A program made the position numbers and the translations under genes. 64,000 bases of DNA, from positions 2,170,001 to 2,234,000 of the forward strand of contig NZ_JBHLWO010000002.1 in assembly GCF_042432805.1 (NCBI RefSeq), in the 5' to 3' direction. Numbering within the stretch: position 1 is the stretch's first letter; each line of letters starts with the position of its first letter. The DNA comes from Olivibacter oleidegradans (GTDB lineage: Bacteria > Bacteroidota > Bacteroidia > Sphingobacteriales > Sphingobacteriaceae). The notes beneath the pieces are model-generated. The model had not been told where the DNA came from. It ran no database searches and saw nothing but the letters and a program-made list of their open reading frames with translations. Of this stretch, positions 26,577 to 35,045 are shown piece after piece.

Positions 26577-26930
26577 ATGGACACTAATATTAACAATTAC
26601 ATTGTTCAAAGCGAAGCCATTGAATGGATTCCTTTAATCGAGAATAATCATCATTACGAAGGCATATTTGTAAAGTCGCTTCGATACGACAAGCTAACAA
26701 AGCGATCTAAAACCATCCTTCTTAAATTCGAACCTGGTGCTGCTTATCCTTACCACAACCACCCAGCGGGAGAAGAGTTGTTTGTATTGAAGGGAGAAGC
26801 CATTATTGAGAAAACAAGACTCTCGGAGGGCTCTTATTTATATACACCCCCCAACTTCAAACATAGTGTGCATACAGAACTGGGTTGCCTTCTCTTATTG
26901 GTAATCCCTGAAGAAGTGGAAATTTTATAA
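26577..26930 (+). CDS. Cupin-domain protein, ChrR-like
   Basis: This 117-residue single-domain cupin has motif 1 FEPGAAYPYHNHPAGEELFV, which supplies two His and a Glu for metal binding, and motif 2 SEGSYLYTPPNFKHSVHTEL, which supplies the third His. It resembles the cupin of ChrR anti-sigma factors and acetylacetone dioxygenase-like enzymes. The substrate is unknown. It probably shares an operon with the upstream AraC gene. Confidence 0.86.
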   Translation: MDTNINNYIVQSEAIEWIPLIENNHHYEGIFVKSLRYDKLTKRSKTILLKFEPGAAYPYHNHPAGEELFVLKGEAIIEKTRLSEGSYLYTPPNFKHSVHTELGCLLLLVIPEEVEIL

Positions 26931-27286
26931 GCCTACACCCCTATCATGATTAAAAAAAGAAGCCATGCACGTTCTTGACTGCATGGCATAAATAGGTGTG
27001 AACTCATTACAAAGCTTAACTCCCGATAGATAACAAGCGTTACGTTAAAATTATTCGTTTTTCTTTTACTGTGCTACTATCAGAACAAACTTTAAGGCCA
27101 ATTGTAGACCATTCATTATTATCTTTAAGCTCTCTATTGCCGACAAAGAGGCTCAATAGTTACATTATTTGAATATAAAAATATATCTTTAGTGTAAGAA
27201 ATAAGTAGATCTGACTTGACTACCCGGCGATAAAAGTGATCAACCTCATTTCTTGTTAAACAGGCATGTCTTCTTGGTAAACTTAA
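26931..27286. other. Intergenic stretch with a dispersed hairpin
   Basis: These 356 bases between the cupin and DUF2306 genes contain no supported gene. The hairpin at 26962-26987 is the only recognisable element; the rest is AT-rich and should include the promoter of the DUF2306 gene. Confidence 0.45.
26962..26987. repeat. Third copy of the Rpn-associated hairpin, probable terminator
   Basis: GCCATGCA and TGCATGGC form a perfect 8-base stem around a 10-base loop. The stem and the first loop bases (CGTT) match the hairpin downstream of the Rpn gene (20897-20922), and AAGCC before it and TAAAT after it are also shared. Here it follows the cupin gene by about 30 bases and may serve as its terminator. 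Confidence 0.6.
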
Positions 27287-27946
27287 ATGATGATAATGAT
27301 AAAAAAGATTTCTTGGATTCTATTTGCTGCTTTATCGATAATAATTGGGCTATATCCGCTGCAATATTTCTTAATTGCCGGAAGAGTGGGAATATTAAAT
27401 TCAAAACCGGCATGGCTTTTAACAGATACGTTCTGGAATGTTGCCTTTTACACGCATATTATTTTAGGGGGGCTTGCCTTACTTATTGGGTGGGTTCAAT
27501 TTAGTTCAAAACTGCGGATTAAAACACCCTTGCTTCACAGGCAAGTTGGTAAAATTTATGTCGGATCGGTTTTATTAAGTTCTCTAGCTGGCTTTTACAT
27601 TGCATTGTTTGCAGATGAAGGCCCCTGGACCTCCTTTGGATTTGCTTGCTTGGCCGTGATTTGGTTTTATACGACGTTGAGGGCTTACTTAACTGTCAAG
27701 AAAAAACAGTTTCTGACCCATCAAATTATGATGGTATATAGTTATGCATCTTGCTTTGCTGCCGTAACGCTAAGAATTTGGTTGCCTATTTTGATTTCAA
27801 TCATCGGCAATTATAGATCAGCTTATATTATTGTGGCTTGGTGGTGTTGGCTACCTAATTTGTTTATCGCCTATTTGATCGTAAAAGGGTTAAAACATAA
27901 AAATGAGCCGGATGGTTTGGAACCTGCGGAAACGATCAATCGTTAA
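27287..27946 (+). CDS. DUF2306-type membrane protein
   Basis: This 219-residue protein has six predicted membrane segments. The segment FYTHIILGGLALLIGWVQF followed by LHRQVGKIYVGSVLLSSLAG carries the conserved H...H-R-x-x-G-x-x-Y of DUF2306/YoaS-like proteins. Later FLTHQIMMVYSYASCFAAVT supplies another conserved His. Those His residues suggest haem or metal binding, which is inference. Three nearby ATG codons could each be the start. Confidence 0.84.
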   Translation: MMIMIKKISWILFAALSIIIGLYPLQYFLIAGRVGILNSKPAWLLTDTFWNVAFYTHIILGGLALLIGWVQFSSKLRIKTPLLHRQVGKIYVGSVLLSSLAGFYIALFADEGPWTSFGFACLAVIWFYTTLRAYLTVKKKQFLTHQIMMVYSYASCFAAVTLRIWLPILISIIGNYRSAYIIVAWWCWLPNLFIAYLIVKGLKHKNEPDGLEPAETINR

Positions 27947-28124
27947 CCTGCAATTCGTTTTCAACAAGCGCTAATGCAATACGAAATGCATTAATTCTAC
28001 GCATCATTAAGGTATGTTGAGCCGAATTTTCTCTTAATTTGAGTATGGCTTTTTCGCATTTGCCAAGTGTTGAATTTAAAGCCTCTAGCGCCTCTTCTAG
28101 TTAGCCTTTGGAATATTTTGTCAT
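27936..28124 (-). pseudogene. Small conserved helical protein with an in-frame stop
   Basis: An ATG at 28124 opens a 62-codon frame that would read MTKYSKG, then TAA, then LEEALEALNSTLGKCEKAIL, then SAQHTLMMRRINAFRIAL, ending at 27936. Restoring the stop to GAA (one base) gives a continuous helical protein of a type common in Bacteroidota (short proteins with ELEEAL and SQHTLL...RIKAL motifs, function unknown). It overlaps the 3' end of the DUF2306 gene by 11 bases. It looks like a very recent nonsense mutation or a read error. Confidence 0.6.
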
Positions 28125-28250
28125 ATGAACAAAGTTACCATTAACTTATAAACTCCTATAATCTGAATATATAAAAAAATTCAACTGCTCCTGACATACA
28201 GTTGTCATAAGGCTAACTTACTTTTGAAATGTACAATTAAAGAAGACAGC

Positions 28251-28631
28251 ATGAATCTAGTATCAATCCGAATTATAACGGCCAATATAAATGGCTTAAT
28301 CGCATTTTATGAACAAGTGACCCAAAGTTCTGTTGTGCATTACACGCCTGATTTTGTGGAGTTGAAAACAAAAACGGCAACCTTAGCGATAGGAAGTACT
28401 CGAACGCTGCAGTTTTTCGGTGGCGATTCTGTTGCCCAGTCCGCCACAAACCGTAGTGTGATCATAGAATTTAGGGTTGAAGATGTAGATCGTGATTATG
28501 AAAGATTGGCGGATCTTTTACAGCCCTATCTTGTTCAAAAACCTACGCTAATGCCTTGGGGAAATAAATCATTATTATTCCGTGACCCTGACGGTAATTT
28601 GGTCAATTTGTTTACACCGGTAAAGAAATAA
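28251..28631 (+). CDS. VOC-superfamily (glyoxalase-like) protein
   Basis: The ATG at 28251, behind a purine-rich AAAGAAGA, is chosen over one nine codons earlier. The 126-residue product has the paired beta-alpha-beta-beta-beta units of the vicinal-oxygen-chelate fold: SIRIITANINGLIAFYEQVT at the start and LFRDPDGNLVNLFTPV at the end with a likely metal-binding Glu/Asn position. Members include glyoxalases, antibiotic-binding proteins and dioxygenases; which one applies here is unclear. Confidence 0.85.
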   Translation: MNLVSIRIITANINGLIAFYEQVTQSSVVHYTPDFVELKTKTATLAIGSTRTLQFFGGDSVAQSATNRSVIIEFRVEDVDRDYERLADLLQPYLVQKPTLMPWGNKSLLFRDPDGNLVNLFTPVKK

Positions 28632-28648
28632 GGAGTCAATTACCAAAA

Positions 28649-31045
28649 TTATTCTGCTCTCAACGACTTCGTGGGATTCATCCAGGCCGCTTTCAATGAC
28701 TGAAAAGCCACCGTTAGCAAAGCGATCATAAGGGCAAATATACCTGCTAAGGCAAATATCCACCAATCCAGGTCAACCCGATATGCAAAATTCTCTAGCC
28801 AGCGATTCATAAAATACCAGGCCAAGGGTACGGCGATAATAAAACCGACAAGTACGAGTTTAATGTAATCTTTGCTCAACAGCCTTACGATACCTGGAAT
28901 ACTCGCACCCAGCACTTTCCTTATTCCGATCTCCTTCATGCGTTGTTGTGTAGAATAGGCTGCCAATCCGAATAGTCCCAAAGAGGCGATCAAAACGGCA
29001 AGTAGCGTAAATGAGGTGAATAGCTCCCCAAGTCTGATGTCATTCTTATATAATTTATTAAAATTATCATCGATAAACTGATAATCAAAGGGATATGGGG
29101 TAACATTCCTAATCACCCGCTCAAACTTCGCAATAGTCTCCTGCAAATTCTCCGATCGGATCTTCGCAGAAATATATCCTGAAGGTCCTTGATCTAGTGT
29201 CAGTACAAGTAGTCCGAGTGGTTGGTGTATGGAATTGAAATGAAAATCTTTCACCACCCCCACAATTCGCCTTTGACCACGCCCATCGGAGTAATTAAAC
29301 TCCTTACCAATAGCTTCTTTTGGTGTCCAACCCAAGGCCTTAGCAACAGATTCATTTATAAGTGCAATGGGAGCACCAAGTGTGTCTGTTCCGAATTGAC
29401 GCGAAAACCCTCGTCCAGCAACAAGTGGTATCCCATAAACATCGAGAAAATCATAATCTATACCAGTGGTTTGGGTTGGCAATAGTTTGCCATCACTACC
29501 TTCCCAACCAGACATGCTTTGACTGGTAATCACATCCGTGGGTAAGTATAACGAATAGCTCATTGCAACCACATGAGGATCGTGCAACAACGTTTCACGA
29601 ATAGTGGAGTAGCGTTGACTCAAGTTAGCATCACTGACTTTTATGGTAAGGATATGCTCCCGATCGTATCCAAGCTCTTTATGCTGGACAAATTGCATCT
29701 GTCTATATATAATGAAACTCCCTGCCAGCAAAGCGATAGAAACAGCATATTGTCCGACAGTTAATACGCGTTGTAATGTAAAACGACTAGCGGGCACTGT
29801 ATTCTTGCCCTTGAGTATAGTAACGGGTTTAAGCCTGCTCATCAGCAAGGCCGGATAGCTACCTGAAATTAGGCTTACTAGCACAACAAGCGTTAATAGC
29901 GCTGGCAACAACATGGGATTACTTAAATAATCTATATGAATGGGGCGCTCCATTAACTGGCTAAATGAAGGCAACAGTAGGTGTACCATCGCTAATGCCA
30001 GCAGAAGTGCTAGCAAAGTCATGATTACAGATTCACCCAAAAATTGTCGCATAAGTTGCCATCGCCGGGCCCCCGCTACTTTTCGTACACCAACTTCCTG
30101 AGCACGTTGGATAGACCGAGCTACCGCTATGTTGGTATAATTGGCACAAGCGAGTAGTAGCACAATGAAACCGATTGCTAAAAAAAGGTATACGTATCTT
30201 TGACTTCCCCCCTTCTCAAAGGGAAATGTTTTCAGATGTTGCGATTTGAGATGAATGTCTCGCAAGGGTTGGAATAAAAAAGCCATACGATCTTCCGGTC
30301 TCCAATCAGCCAAGTTTCTGTCAATGTAAGCACGCATTTTTTCCTCTACCCTATGGGTATCCACTCCTGATGCTAAAACCACATAGGTATACAAACCGTT
30401 ATTGTACCAAGGTTCTCTGGTGATACAATCTCGATAGTACTGATCAGATAATGCAGGGAGAATATAACTGAAGGCTAGATGCGAGGTTTCAGGTACATCA
30501 GCCATAATACCCGTAACAATATGCGGTTGTTGGTTTTGGTATGTCAACGTTTGACCAATAGGGTTTTGCTCACCAAATATTTTTCGAGCAAAAGAGGCGG
30601 TAAGCACAATGCTATTGGGACTTTCAAGAGCTGTTGCCGCATCGCCCTGTAGAAACGGAAAGGTAAATATTTTTAGGAAATTAGTATCAGCAAGAATTCC
30701 TTCCTCCGTAAAGCGTTTGTCACCTAAACTGATCAGTGGATTAAAGGTTGGAAACACCGAAGTCGCGCTCGTAACTTCCGAAAGTTCTTTCTTGAGGGTA
30801 GAAGCTAATGCGGGTGATGTAGCAGCCCAATGATCCGCTCCTTTAGAATCTGGACGCCGCTGTATAACGCGATATAGCTGATCACTATTTTTATGAAATC
30901 GATCATACGATAATTCATGTTGCACAAAAATCAATATGAGGATAAAACAGGCTAGTCCTGAAGCGAGGCCAAATATATTGATAAACGAATAAACCGGATT
31001 CTTGCGGAGGTTTCGCAGTGCAATCTTAATATAATTTCTTATCAT
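28649..31045 (-). CDS. MacB/FtsX-type ABC transporter permease
   Basis: This 798-residue protein starts MIRNYIKIALRNLRKNPVYS and has a first membrane helix (about 20-42), a large periplasmic MacB_PCD domain, three helices with an FtsX core (about 280-410), a second periplasmic domain, and three C-terminal helices with the motif RMKEIGIRKVLGASIPGIVR. The layout is the duplicated eight-helix FtsX permease common in Bacteroidota. Such proteins work with a separate ATPase in efflux or envelope stress; no ATPase is nearby. Confidence 0.93.
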   Translation of the reverse strand: MIRNYIKIALRNLRKNPVYSFINIFGLASGLACFILILIFVQHELSYDRFHKNSDQLYRVIQRRPDSKGADHWAATSPALASTLKKELSEVTSATSVFPTFNPLISLGDKRFTEEGILADTNFLKIFTFPFLQGDAATALESPNSIVLTASFARKIFGEQNPIGQTLTYQNQQPHIVTGIMADVPETSHLAFSYILPALSDQYYRDCITREPWYNNGLYTYVVLASGVDTHRVEEKMRAYIDRNLADWRPEDRMAFLFQPLRDIHLKSQHLKTFPFEKGGSQRYVYLFLAIGFIVLLLACANYTNIAVARSIQRAQEVGVRKVAGARRWQLMRQFLGESVIMTLLALLLALAMVHLLLPSFSQLMERPIHIDYLSNPMLLPALLTLVVLVSLISGSYPALLMSRLKPVTILKGKNTVPASRFTLQRVLTVGQYAVSIALLAGSFIIYRQMQFVQHKELGYDREHILTIKVSDANLSQRYSTIRETLLHDPHVVAMSYSLYLPTDVITSQSMSGWEGSDGKLLPTQTTGIDYDFLDVYGIPLVAGRGFSRQFGTDTLGAPIALINESVAKALGWTPKEAIGKEFNYSDGRGQRRIVGVVKDFHFNSIHQPLGLLVLTLDQGPSGYISAKIRSENLQETIAKFERVIRNVTPYPFDYQFIDDNFNKLYKNDIRLGELFTSFTLLAVLIASLGLFGLAAYSTQQRMKEIGIRKVLGASIPGIVRLLSKDYIKLVLVGFIIAVPLAWYFMNRWLENFAYRVDLDWWIFALAGIFALMIALLTVAFQSLKAAWMNPTKSLRAE

Positions 31046-31107
31046 AAGACAGAAGCTTTATCCTGAGAAAACAAGAACACTGCCATATGCATTAAATCTC
31101 TTCTAAG

Positions 31108-31195
31108 TCGTGCCATCCGCACTTTGGCTGGCATCTACTGTTCGTTTATGGACGGCTAGTGTTCGAAAGCGCACAGTAGATTTCCAACGGCACGA
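31108..31195. other. Nested inverted repeat before the FtsX gene
   Basis: An outer arm pair, TCGTGCC (31108-31114) and GGCACGA (31189-31195), encloses an inner perfect pair, ATCTACTGT (31133-31141) and ACAGTAGAT (31173-31181). The structure falls between the AraC gene (31243-32157) and the FtsX gene, both leftward. It could be a terminator of the first, an operator or a structured leader. Confidence 0.45.
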
Positions 31196-31242
31196 GATAA
31201 GCTGCACTAAATACGCTCAGAAATATTCCTGATTTAGGTAAA

Positions 31243-32157
31243 TCAAATGGCTGCCCTGAATTGCATCGGCGAAAGTTTCGTTTTCATTTTAAATAGCCTA
31301 CTGAATGACTGCGGATGCTCGAAACCTAACTCATAGGCTACTTCGCTGATTGTTAAGGTAGTGATTGCGAGTAGTTCTTTGGCTTTCTCAATGAGCTTTT
31401 CATGTATATGCTGCTGGGCATTCAGACCGGTGAGCGAACGCAGCATATCGCTTAGATAATTGGCGGTGTAATGTAAATGTTCGGCCAAGTATTGTACGGT
31501 TGGCATACCGTGCTTTACCGCCTCGCCTTTCTCAAAGTAGGTATTCAGTAGTTCTTCCAATTGTTGAAGTAAGTCGCTGCTAGCCGGCTGGCGGGTCAAG
31601 AACTGACGCTTGTAGAAGCGCTTGGCATAACTCAGCAGCAACTCGATCTGTGCAATAATTACTTCGCGGCTGAAATCGTCTATCCGGCTATTGAGTTCGT
31701 CGCGAATGATGGCAAAGATGGACGATACCGTTGTCCGCTCCTTCTCGGACAGGTGCAGCGCCTCGTTTGAGGCGTAGGAAAAGAAACCGTATTGTTTAAT
31801 TTTCGCAGCTAGCGGATATCCTTGAAAAAAATCCTGATGAATAATCAACGAATAACCTTCATTCCCTTGGTAGTTTGAGGTATTACCAACAAGCTGGTTA
31901 GGTGCTGTAAACAGAAGACTTCCCTCGTCAAAATCATAATAGCCTTGGCCGTATCTAAACTTGCCACCTAACTTTGTTATAAAGGAAATTTTGTAAAGAC
32001 TGGTTACGTAACTTAATGGTAATCGACTTAGGTTGATCCGCCCTTCTGTGGTATCCAGTAAACTGATCAGCGGATGACCAGGGCCCGGAAGACCGAGTAT
32101 ACGGTGTATCTCGGTTATGGATTCGAGTTTGGCGACTTTTGGCGTTTGCGGTTTCAT
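31243..32157 (-). CDS. AraC-family transcriptional regulator
   Basis: This 304-residue protein is a paralogue of the AraC at 4607-5515. Both begin with the ESITEIHRILGLPGPGHPLI-type opening and both end in ISEVAYELGFEHPQSFSRLF followed by KTKLSPMQFR. The sensor half includes GYSLIIHQDFFQGYPL. It lies 89 bases after an SDR gene on the same strand, repeating the SDR/AraC pairing of the 4.6-7.3 kb operon. Confidence 0.9.
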   Translation of the reverse strand: MKPQTPKVAKLESITEIHRILGLPGPGHPLISLLDTTEGRINLSRLPLSYVTSLYKISFITKLGGKFRYGQGYYDFDEGSLLFTAPNQLVGNTSNYQGNEGYSLIIHQDFFQGYPLAAKIKQYGFFSYASNEALHLSEKERTTVSSIFAIIRDELNSRIDDFSREVIIAQIELLLSYAKRFYKRQFLTRQPASSDLLQQLEELLNTYFEKGEAVKHGMPTVQYLAEHLHYTANYLSDMLRSLTGLNAQQHIHEKLIEKAKELLAITTLTISEVAYELGFEHPQSFSRLFKMKTKLSPMQFRAAI

Positions 32158-32246
32158 GCTGTAAGATAATGATTATGACCGTTTCTTATTTCAAGCAACG
32201 GTCATAAAGTAAGCAACCTTAATACTATCTTGTACTTGATGACGGT

Positions 32247-33020
32247 TTACCAAGGTAGCGGGCCATCCGGACCGGTAAAACGACCGGTGGGGCCGTCCGT
32301 CTCCAGCGCTACGCGAACCGGTTCGCGGGACCCCACTTCCAGACTGTCCGTGCCCTGAAAGTTATTCAGCGCAGTGGCTGTAAAACCCGGGCTCGTAGCG
32401 TTAACCTTGATGTTTTCTTTTTCCAGTTCTAGGGCAAAGGAAAGGGTAACGGCATTAAGGGCTGTTTTTGATGCGGCATATACTACACCAAAGTGCTCTC
32501 TTGCCCAACAAGCCGGGTCGGATACCCAAGTGAGTGATCCCAGCCCGCTCGATACATTGACGATGCGGGCCGCATCAGACTTACGCAGTAAGGGTAGCGC
32601 TGCCTGTGTTACGGCAATGACGCCGAATACGTTGGTTTCCCAAACTGCCCGCACTTCGTCAAGCGATGCGGTGGTAGCACGGCCTTCTGCCAAAACCTCT
32701 TCCATTGGTCGACCGGGTTTTCCAGCATGGGATATACCCGCGTTGTTGACCAGCAAATCAAGGCGGCCATATTCTTGCTCGATACGCGCTACTGCGGCGT
32801 TAATGGATTGTTGTTGGGTAACATTCAGCTGGATAGCCGTGGCATTCTCACCGATTTCAGCGGCTGCTTTTTCGCCATTGCTTAAGTTACGTGAACCTAC
32901 ATATACTTGATAGCCATTTGCTGCTAACGCTTTGGCGATTTCATTACCTACACCCTGATTGGCGCCTGTCACCAATGCAACCGGCTGCTTATTGTTCTTT
33001 GACGCTGCTTGATTTTTCAT
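32247..33020 (-). CDS. Short-chain dehydrogenase/reductase
   Basis: The start is set at the ATG giving MKNQAASKNNKQPVALVTGA; a start six codons earlier is possible. The 257-residue classical SDR has TGANQGVG for NAD(P) binding, VNNAGISHAGKPG, NVSSGLGSL with the catalytic Ser, and YAASKTALN with Tyr and Lys. The C-terminus, GRFTGPDGPLPW, is typical of carbonyl-reductase-like Bacteroidota SDRs. It precedes the AraC gene on the same strand. Confidence 0.9.
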   Translation of the reverse strand: MKNQAASKNNKQPVALVTGANQGVGNEIAKALAANGYQVYVGSRNLSNGEKAAAEIGENATAIQLNVTQQQSINAAVARIEQEYGRLDLLVNNAGISHAGKPGRPMEEVLAEGRATTASLDEVRAVWETNVFGVIAVTQAALPLLRKSDAARIVNVSSGLGSLTWVSDPACWAREHFGVVYAASKTALNAVTLSFALELEKENIKVNATSPGFTATALNNFQGTDSLEVGSREPVRVALETDGPTGRFTGPDGPLPW

Positions 33021-33178
33021 AAGTATTACAATTAACAATTACTGATACAAAAATCTGCATTCGGCTCCGCACCCTTGTAACTAAATCAAGGAGTCTTGTA
33101 ACTGAAATGCCTGATCTTGAGACGACCTGCTTTTCTCCTAATAGGACGGCATACGTGATACCGACCAGCTGATGGTAC

Positions 33179-33721
33179 TCAAAATAGCATCATGTAATCT
33201 TTTAATTTACCTCGCAATATTTTCAACGATTTGGTTATTCGATACTCCACCGTTTTAATGGACACATCAAGTTTGGATGATATCTTTGCATTGGTCAGCC
33301 CTTCAAAACGACTCATTTCAAATGTTTCGCGATAGCTTTCCGGGAGATCTCGAATGGCATCGTTTATCTTAAGGGCCAATTCATCTGCCATATAAAAGTC
33401 GGGATCATCTAGCTGCTCTCCTTCTAAACTGTCGTAAAGTTTAGCATGTATGCGTTCGCGGTATTTTTGCTTGCGGATGGCGTTGAACGATCGATTCTTT
33501 ACAGCAATAAAAAGATAGGATTTGAGGGAAGTGGCGATGATTAAATGCTTTCTTGCTTCCCAAATATAGAGCATCAGATCCTGCACCAACTCCTCTGCAT
33601 CCGTATCGGATAAAAACTGGGCAGCGTAGGCACACAAAGGCGCATAATATTTCAGAAACATCTCTTTATACGCAAGCAAATTCCCTTCTCGTATGGCCTC
33701 GAAGAGATCTAGATCATTCAT
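33179..33721 (-). CDS. ECF-type RNA polymerase sigma factor
   Basis: The start is set at the ATG giving MNDLDLFEAIREGNLLAYKE; the frame runs 25 codons further but that part is Cys-rich and unlike a sigma factor. The 180-residue protein has region 2 (FLSDTDAEELVQDLMLYIWE) and region 4 (LPESYRETFEMSRFEGLTNA, then VSIKTVEYRITKSLKILRGK). It faces a FecR gene across a 142-base gap. It presumably directs transcription of the downstream polysaccharide-utilisation genes when released by FecR signalling. Confidence 0.92.
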   Translation of the reverse strand: MNDLDLFEAIREGNLLAYKEMFLKYYAPLCAYAAQFLSDTDAEELVQDLMLYIWEARKHLIIATSLKSYLFIAVKNRSFNAIRKQKYRERIHAKLYDSLEGEQLDDPDFYMADELALKINDAIRDLPESYRETFEMSRFEGLTNAKISSKLDVSIKTVEYRITKSLKILRGKLKDYMMLF

Positions 33722-33817
33722 AATATCATCAGGTTGCAAACAAAGATAGGGATTATCACTATAGCAACAAAAGCAATTGTTTACTCTAAAACACAAGAAA
33801 AAAATATTTTAGTTTAG

Positions 33818-33843
33818 GGTATGCGGAGAGTTATGTGTCGTCC
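33818..33843 (+). promoter_or_regulatory. Candidate ECF promoter before the FecR gene
   Basis: GGGTAT (33818-33823) and TGTCGTC (33837-33843) are separated by 13 bases and lie about 20 bases before the FecR start. GC-containing boxes in an AT-rich gap, with a CGTC-type -10 box, are common for ECF sigma factors. The divergent sigma factor is the natural candidate to read it. This is a pattern judgement without alignment. Confidence 0.4.
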
Positions 33844-33863
33844 GTGTATAAAACAGCATAAAC

Positions 33864-34886
33864 TTGAATAAAGACCAATATAACGGAATACCGGAGGCGT
33901 CTACCTTGATGGGCTATCTCGCGGGAACACTTACTGCTGAAGAAAAACAGCTGGTAGAAAAGTGGGCCAATAGCTCCGTTCTCAATCAACTACTCCTACA
34001 ACGCATGGCCTTTATTTATGATGCACGACAAGTAGAACAGAGACTAAAATATACAGATTCACACACTGCATTCAACCATCTTGAGCAGCGCATGCGGGGA
34101 AAAAAGCGGTTGCGGATTCTCAAAAGAGTAAGCATCGCTGCAGCCATTTTTATCGGATTAGTCGGCTTGGGTACGCTATTTATTACCCCCAGCCCAAAAG
34201 CAACTTCCTCTACCCTTGTCACGGTTTCTGCTCAAAACCATGCGCAAACCAAACTGACACTGCCAGACGGATCTCAGGTTTTTCTTGGCGCAGGAAGCAG
34301 TATTAGTTATCCGGCTTTAATGGATCAAGAAAGGCACGTTACCTTGCATGGCAAAGGATACTTTTCGATCGTACCGAATGCAAAGGCACCGTTTCAGGTG
34401 AAGGTTGGTGATGGCGCTATGTATATCAACGTTTTGGGAACGGCTTTTAGCATAGAAGAAAACCGAGAAAGCCAAACCTTTCAGACCACACTGATATCCG
34501 GAAGTATTGAGTTGGCTTTTCCGGAAAAAAAGATAAAAAAACGTTTAAAACCTACTGAAAAAGCAATTTATACAACAGAAGACAACAATCTATCCATAAC
34601 AACAGTTAACACGGATCGAGCATTAGACTGGCTGCACAATCGCTTGGTATTCAGAAAAACACCGATGAAAGAGGTACTGAATCGCATCAGTACGTTTTAC
34701 GATGTTGACATTGAAGTCGCTGATAGGTCTGTTGAACAAGGGACCTTTACGGGTACTTTTGAAAATAAACCTTTACTTCAAGTACTGGATTATATTACGC
34801 TTGCATCGAAAATGACTTATTCATTTGAACATGCGACACCAAAAACCGGAACAAAACCTTTAATAAAAATAACCAAACAACGCTAA
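33864..34886 (+). CDS. FecR-family anti-sigma factor
   Basis: This 340-residue protein has a cytoplasmic N-terminal part (LMGYLAGTLTAEEKQLVEKW) that binds sigma, one membrane helix (about 88-108, ILKRVSIAAAIFIGLVGLGT region), then the periplasmic FecR domain (TKLTLPDGSQVFLGAGSSIS, FQVKVGDGAMYINVLGTAFS) and a C-terminal DUF4974-type domain (FRKTPMKEVLNRISTFYDVD). The start is a TTG; the first in-frame ATG lies 15 codons later. It should transmit the SusC signal to the sigma factor. Confidence 0.93.
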   Translation: MNKDQYNGIPEASTLMGYLAGTLTAEEKQLVEKWANSSVLNQLLLQRMAFIYDARQVEQRLKYTDSHTAFNHLEQRMRGKKRLRILKRVSIAAAIFIGLVGLGTLFITPSPKATSSTLVTVSAQNHAQTKLTLPDGSQVFLGAGSSISYPALMDQERHVTLHGKGYFSIVPNAKAPFQVKVGDGAMYINVLGTAFSIEENRESQTFQTTLISGSIELAFPEKKIKKRLKPTEKAIYTTEDNNLSITTVNTDRALDWLHNRLVFRKTPMKEVLNRISTFYDVDIEVADRSVEQGTFTGTFENKPLLQVLDYITLASKMTYSFEHATPKTGTKPLIKITKQR

Positions 34887-34961
34887 CAAAAAGATTGGGG
34901 ACGATCTTGGTATAAACCTAATGTAATTGCCTATGATAAAATAAGAGCACCTAAAAATAAA

Positions 34962-34996
34962 AACACGGAAACATGTTACCAGCATGTTCCCGCGTA
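34962..34996 (+). terminator. Hairpin between the FecR and SusC genes
   Basis: CGGAAACATG and CATGTTCCCG pair over ten positions with one mismatch around a short loop (TTACCAG region), followed by an AT-rich run. It lies about 75 bases after the FecR stop and 50 before SusC, so it may end or attenuate FecR transcription ahead of the SusCD operon. Confidence 0.5.
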
Positions 34997-35045
34997 AAAT
35001 AAATCAAAAACAAATTTATTTTTTTACTTAAATCATAACAAAAAT

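Noticed and set aside
32374..32910. A 178-codon plus-strand frame opposite an SDR gene
   Set aside because: It is a mirror frame of a high-GC gene; its composition is Ser/Ala/Thr-rich and it has no motif.
33722..33796. Extension of the sigma factor start to an upstream ATG
   Set aside because: The extra 25 residues are Cys/Tyr-rich and unlike any sigma region 1 or 2; the internal ATG gives the usual ECF opening.
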